Assembly: GCA_003133685.1 (NCBI GenBank)
Contig: PKYQ01000020.1
Coordinates: 1-64,000, forward strand
Reading direction: 5' to 3'
Length of the DNA: 64,000 nucleotides
Origin: Acidimicrobiaceae bacterium
GTDB lineage: Bacteria > Actinomycetota > Acidimicrobiia > Acidimicrobiales > RAAP-2
A program made the position numbers and the translations under genes. Positions 60,315 to 64,000 of this stretch are shown here, piece by piece. How positions within the stretch are numbered: the first letter of the stretch is position 1; each line of letters begins with the position of its first letter. The notes beneath the pieces are model-generated. The model was not told the DNA's origin. It saw nothing but the letters and a program-made list of their open reading frames with translations, and made no database searches.

Positions 60315-61782
60315 GCACGACTTCTTTCGCGCTCTTGTCCGGTCGAAGTCCGCGCCAGGATGCTTGACGCAGGCTTCCGTCGCCCGTCCACTCCGCGAAA
60401 CGGACCTCACCCACGATCGTGGGACGAACGAAGTGCGCGAGCACCGTTTCGCTGCGACTGAGCGGCACCGAGAATGGTGTCGACTTGCGCGCGAGTGGCG
60501 CCAATCGAGCGAGCAAATCCTTGCGCGTCGCGGCAGTGAAACCAGTGCCGACCTTGCCGACGTACCCGAGTCCCTCGTCGGTGGGTATGCCCAGCAAGAG
60601 TGCGCCCAAACTGCCGTCTCGTTCGCCCCGGCCCTCGGTCCATCCGCCGATGACGACTTCTTGGGTGAGGAAGTTCTTCACCTTTATCCAATCGCCACTG
60701 CGCGAACCCGGAGAGTAACGAGAGCTCCGACGTTTTACGACGACTCCTTCAAGTCCGCGCGCTCGGGCAATATCGAGCATTTTGGATCCAGAGGTGTTCG
60801 TGATCGACGGAGGCGTCGCGAACGTCTCACCCTGTAACTTGAGTGATTCCAGCGCCGCACGACGCTCGTCGTAAGGAAGTTCCATGAGCGAGCGGCCCTC
60901 GAGATACAGCAGGTCGAACGCGAAGAAGCTGGCGGGCGTCGAGGACTTCAGCTTCTCAATCGCCGTCTTTGAGGTCACGTGCAGTCGCTTGGAGAGCGTT
61001 GAGAAACTCGGGCGATTGTTCTCGTCCAAGGCCACGATCTCTCCGTCCAGAATCGCCGAGCGTGAACCCAAGTGCAGTCCAATGTCTCGCAGTTCGGGAA
61101 AGGTCGTCGTGAGACTCTTGTCGTTTCGAGTGAATGCTCGTACGCGTCCGCCGTCCACGTACACGAGGGCGCGCACGCCGTCCCACTTGAACTCATACGC
61201 CCAACCGGCGTCCTCCTTCGGGAGTTCATCCGCCATCGCCAGCATCGGCTTTACGTGCTCGGGCATGGCTTCGAAGTTCTCCGGGGCGGGGTCCATGCGA
61301 TGGATCATCCAGTTTTTGTCACCGGTGGGAAAGAGGACGTATCGACCAGTTGCGCGGGTTCCGTGGAGCACCACCATGACCTCATCGGTCCGCCACTTCT
61401 CGATGTCGTAGGTGCCGTGATCCCAAATGGTGACCCGACCAGCGCCGTACTCACCCTTGGGAATGGTCCCCTCGAATTTTCCGTAGTCGAGGGGGTGATC
61501 TTCGACGTGTACGGCGAGGTGATTGGTGTCGGGGTCCATCGGCAGGCCCTTCGGGAGTGCCCAAGAAACCAGAACGCCATCTCGTTCGAGGCGAAAGTCC
61601 CAGTGCAACGCCCTGGCGTGGTGCTCTTGGATGACGAACGTCGGGAGTGGCGATTTCTTCTTAGCGGCGACTTTCGATGTCCGTCCCATGGGTTCGGGAG
61701 TCTTCTTCGGATTCCTCTTCGCCCGATACTCGGTGAGGTTCGAGGGTGAGTGCGTTGCCCGTGAGCCATCGGCGCGCGGCAT
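60304..61782 (-). CDS. ligD: LigD-type ATP-dependent DNA ligase with N-terminal phosphoesterase (PE-LIG)
   Basis: A 492-residue protein. The N-terminal PE domain (about residues 40-165) has HHARALHWDFRLE with the 3'-phosphoesterase His/Asp set. The ligase adenylation domain (about 180-375) carries the nucleotidyl-Lys motif FKWDGVR, LDGEIVALDE and GLEGVVVKRR; the OB domain (about 380-492) starts near WIKVKNFLTQEVVIGGW. The order PE-LIG with POL on a separate gene is unlike mycobacterial POL-PE-LIG. Ku ends eight bases upstream. Confidence 0.92.
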   Translation of the reverse strand: MPRADGSRATHSPSNLTEYRAKRNPKKTPEPMGRTSKVAAKKKSPLPTFVIQEHHARALHWDFRLERDGVLVSWALPKGLPMDPDTNHLAVHVEDHPLDYGKFEGTIPKGEYGAGRVTIWDHGTYDIEKWRTDEVMVVLHGTRATGRYVLFPTGDKNWMIHRMDPAPENFEAMPEHVKPMLAMADELPKEDAGWAYEFKWDGVRALVYVDGGRVRAFTRNDKSLTTTFPELRDIGLHLGSRSAILDGEIVALDENNRPSFSTLSKRLHVTSKTAIEKLKSSTPASFFAFDLLYLEGRSLMELPYDERRAALESLKLQGETFATPPSITNTSGSKMLDIARARGLEGVVVKRRSSRYSPGSRSGDWIKVKNFLTQEVVIGGWTEGRGERDGSLGALLLGIPTDEGLGYVGKVGTGFTAATRKDLLARLAPLARKSTPFSVPLSRSETVLAHFVRPTIVGEVRFAEWTGDGSLRQASWRGLRPDKSAKEVVRES

Positions 61783-61790
61783 GAAACTCG

Positions 61791-62789
61791 TCAGCCTGAT
61801 TTCTTCTTGGCGCTCTTGGCTTCACTCACCGCGCGAATCAATTCGGGCTTCGTCATCTTCGAATTGACGTCGATCTTGAGTCGCCTCGCACGATCGAGGA
61901 GATCGGCCTTCGTCATCGCGTCCAGTCCCTGGCGCTCGCGGTGCGCCGAGACCTTCATACTGGCGCTCTTTGAAGGTGCGGTCGCCCTGGCGGCGGCGCG
62001 AGAAGGTCGCTTCGCGGAGCGATCAATCGACGCCTGCAGGGCCGACATCAGGTCGATGACGTTCGACTTCGGTCGGTCCTCAGCGCCGTGGACCACGGCG
62101 TGACCAGCGCGCTTTAGTTCGACGAGCTCTTCGACTCGTTGGCGGTACGTGTTCTTATAGCGACTCGGATCCCACTCGTCAGTCAAGGATTCGACGAGCT
62201 TTTTCGCAATGAACAGTTCGCGAGCGTTCGCATTACCGACGGGTGGCAGGCTATCGAGCTCTTCTTCGGGGTCGCGAATCTCGTCCGCGAAGAACATCGT
62301 TTCGAGCATGAGCACTTTCTCCGCCGGACGAATCGCCACGAGGTGCTCCTTATCGCGCAACACGAGGGTCGCGATACCTACCTTCTTCGTTTCGAGCATG
62401 GCTTGCAGCAGCAACGCGTACGCGCGCTCGGCGCCTTTGCCGTTCGGCGCGAGATAGTAGGACTGTCGAAAGAAGATCGGGTCAATCTCTTCCAAGTCGA
62501 CGAAATCCTGTATCTCAATCAGCTCGGACTTACCGGGAGCGGCTTCGGCCATCTCTTCGCGCGTGACGACGACGTACTCACCCCCGCCCAGCGGGTAGCC
62601 GTTGACGATGTCCTCCGTTGAGAGTTCCTCACCCGTTTCTTCATCGACCTTCTTGTAGCGGACCCTATGAGACGTGTTCTTATGCAGTTGGTTGAAATGG
62701 ATTGTCTGGTCGGACGTGGCACTGAAGAGGCCGACGGGGACGCTCACCAGTCCGAAGCTCAGAAATCCTGACCACGTGGCACGTGCCAT
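61791..62789 (-). CDS. ku: Bacterial Ku end-binding protein
   Basis: A 332-residue Ku homodimer subunit. MARATWSGFLSFGLVSVPVGLF is the usual N-terminus, HKNTSHRVRYKKVDEETGEEL follows, and the beta-barrel core runs to about residue 230 (EEIDPIFFRQSYYLAPNGKGAERAYALL). The basic C-terminal tail ends with a SAP/Rho-N-like motif (MTKADLLDRARRLKIDVNSKMTKPELI, about 290-320). ATG 62789 follows GAGGAG. It is the first gene of the Ku-ligase-polymerase operon. Confidence 0.94.
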   Translation of the reverse strand: MARATWSGFLSFGLVSVPVGLFSATSDQTIHFNQLHKNTSHRVRYKKVDEETGEELSTEDIVNGYPLGGGEYVVVTREEMAEAAPGKSELIEIQDFVDLEEIDPIFFRQSYYLAPNGKGAERAYALLLQAMLETKKVGIATLVLRDKEHLVAIRPAEKVLMLETMFFADEIRDPEEELDSLPPVGNANARELFIAKKLVESLTDEWDPSRYKNTYRQRVEELVELKRAGHAVVHGAEDRPKSNVIDLMSALQASIDRSAKRPSRAAARATAPSKSASMKVSAHRERQGLDAMTKADLLDRARRLKIDVNSKMTKPELIRAVSEAKSAKKKSG

Positions 62790-62938
62790 GTTGTTTCTCC
62801 TCATCGAGTGATTCGAGAGACCGACAAATCAAAATTTACCATCGACGGCGAATAATTCACAAATAACTTGCGCGCACTGGTGTGCCGGTGATTCTTATAG
62901 GTCGGTCGTGAGTCACATCAAGGTTTTATGTTGGATTC

Positions 62939-63130
62939 ATGTCCCTCCCGATGCAAGATACATCACCCGTTGTTGGGCGCACGATGTGCGATGACAACCT
63001 TTTGCACTGCCACGGCACCGCGATTGTGATCGACGACGGCTCCCACGTGTGCTCCGACGATCCCAACTGCCCGCTCAGCATCAACGAACACTGGTTCATG
63101 TCCATCGAGGACGAAGACTCGCTGCGATAG
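62939..63130 (+). CDS. Small Cys/His-rich protein
   Basis: A 63-residue protein with MCDDNLLHCHGTAIVI and HVCSDDPNCPLSINEHWF: four Cys and several His that could bind zinc or iron-sulfur. ATG 62939 is weakly preceded by AAGG; ATG 62951 and ATG 62984 are alternatives. It is divergent from ku. No named family is recognised, although the DDGxHVCxxDPxCP string looks conserved-type. Confidence 0.55.
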   Translation: MSLPMQDTSPVVGRTMCDDNLLHCHGTAIVIDDGSHVCSDDPNCPLSINEHWFMSIEDEDSLR

Positions 63131-63261
63131 TCGAGCCGAATGACCCTGCGACGTCGTGCGAACACGCAACATTGGCCGCCTCGCTACTCGCGCGAAAAAA
63201 GCCACCGGCCGGCGGTGTAAATTTCGATTTCACGGGTAAACACCCAAGTCAAAGGATCCTC

Positions 63262-64000
63262 ATGTCCGAACAATCTTCCCAGTCGGCAATCTTCGCCCTC
63301 GCCGACGAAATCGTTGATCGACTCGCCGAGAGCGATCCCCTCTTCGCGACCGAGGCGGGTATTCCCGGCTACGACCATCTGTTGCCCGACTTCTCCACCG
63401 CGAAGCAACGTCGCGATCAGGCCCAGATCGTTCGAGATCTTCAGACCCTCGAGACCCTCGACGCGCACAGTGACGTCGATCGAATCGCCGCGGCCGTGAT
63501 CCGCGAGCGACTCACCGTGAAACTCGCACTCTACGAAGCCGACGAAGAGCGACGAACGTTTTCGGTCCTCAATTCGCCGGTTGCGGCGATCCGACAGGTG
63601 TTCGAACTTATGCCGCTCACTTCCGCGGAGAACGCAAAGAACGTGGCCCGGCGACTCTCAAATGTTCGCGCGTCGCTCGAAAGCTGGCGAGGGGCGCTGC
63701 TCATCACGGCGGCCGAACACGAGTTGCCGGCCGAGCGTCACATTCTTGGTGTCGCCGATCAGGCTGATACTTGTGCCGCGGGCGCCTTCACTGAGTTCGC
63801 CGAGCGCGCGGCCACCGCGACGGGTGCCGATTTTGAAACCTCGGGACTGCGTTCGGCCGCCCAGGATGCCGAAGCCGCGTACTCCGAATTCGCCGCGTGG
63901 ATGCGCTCGGATCTCGCGCCCAAGGCCTCTTCGAAAGAAGCCTGCGGCCAAGAGCGCTACCAACGGTGGTCCGCCTATTGGTCGGGGGCGACGCTCGACC
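63262..64000 (+). CDS. DUF885 family protein, 3' end outside the window
   Basis: ATG 63262 (AAAGGAT upstream) opens a frame that stays open to the window end, giving 246 residues. The N-terminal part reads LADEIVDRLAESDPLFATEAGIPGYD, the typical start of DUF885 proteins, which are zinc-metalloprotease-like (HEXXH) enzymes of about 550-600 residues. The catalytic motif would lie beyond the window. It is helical and has no signal peptide, so it is cytoplasmic. Function and substrate are unknown. Confidence 0.8.
   Translation, partial: MSEQSSQSAIFALADEIVDRLAESDPLFATEAGIPGYDHLLPDFSTAKQRRDQAQIVRDLQTLETLDAHSDVDRIAAAVIRERLTVKLALYEADEERRTFSVLNSPVAAIRQVFELMPLTSAENAKNVARRLSNVRASLESWRGALLITAAEHELPAERHILGVADQADTCAAGAFTEFAERAATATGADFETSGLRSAAQDAEAAYSEFAAWMRSDLAPKASSKEACGQERYQRWSAYWSGATLD

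Noticed and set aside
63195-63217. Hairpin CACCG/CGGTG next to AAAAAA, a minus-strand terminator shape
   Set aside because: No minus-strand gene ends here; the stem is only five base pairs. Not called.

Overview
The window is GC-rich, densely coded chromosomal DNA from an actinobacterium. The evidence is the SenX3/RegX3-type phosphate two-component system, polyphosphate glucokinase, a MarP-like CvpA/serine protease, an F420-type LLM oxidoreductase, DUF2510 and DUF3040 proteins, CtaA/CtaB, and frequent GTG starts with GTGA/ATGA gene overlaps. Class Acidimicrobiia is a reasonable guess, but it is inference; no rRNA or other strong phylogenetic marker is present. The DNA is chromosomal: six intact tRNA genes, serS, tadA, ctaA/ctaB. 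Apart from one tRNA-flanked island it shows no phage or IS genes.

Layout, left to right. 0-4 kb: tRNA-Ser(GGA), then a flavin electron-transfer operon (small membrane protein, ferric-reductase-like flavocytochrome, FMN-binding protein, ApbE). 4-9 kb: a DHA2 drug exporter, small stress-type proteins and a MacB-type ABC pair. 9.7-11 kb: a surface ice-binding-like protein and a histidine-kinase fossil. 11.2-18 kb: a phosphonate-uptake and degradation locus (PhnZ-like HD oxygenase, PhnSTUV-like transporter, PhnX-like HAD enzyme, FAD oxidoreductase). 18-25 kb: tadA, tRNA-Ser(CGA), gabT, MarP-like protease, a lipoprotein and an acyl-CoA dehydrogenase. 24.5-28.4 kb: a DUF3445 heme N-demethylase with a tiny membrane protein in front of it, an acyltransferase fused to the remains of a GH20 gene, and UDP-sulfoquinovose synthase. 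28.5-32 kb: a reductive pyrimidine-degradation operon (beta-ureidopropionase, dihydropyrimidinase, F420-type oxidoreductase).

32.4-36.3 kb is an AT-richer accessory island. It lies between a displaced tRNA-Arg 3' half and an intact tRNA-Arg(ACG), and holds two secreted orphans, a non-coding block with nested inverted repeats, and a DUF5678/retropepsin/winged-helix module. 36.4-43.1 kb carries an M20 amidohydrolase, ppgK and a reduced type IV secretion-like operon (VirB2-, VirB6-, split VirB4- and VirD4-like proteins) with no relaxase. It lies head-to-head with senX3-regX3.

45-54 kb is housekeeping (serS, ABC-2 transporter, TlpA thioredoxin, ctaB/ctaA) followed by two TetR-regulated redox genes; one of these has a clearly readable promoter overlapped by repeated operators. 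54-64 kb has tRNA-Ala, DUF2252, a thioesterase, tRNA-Ile, another ABC-2 exporter, a compact NHEJ operon (Ku, PE-LIG ligase, separate POL primase-polymerase), and a DUF885 gene cut off by the window end.

Strongest leads: the relaxase-less T4SS-like operon, the tRNA-bounded island with its protease module and structured non-coding block, the phosphonate locus that seems to carry two alternative C-P cleavage chemistries, and the F420-type enzyme in the position of dihydropyrimidine dehydrogenase.
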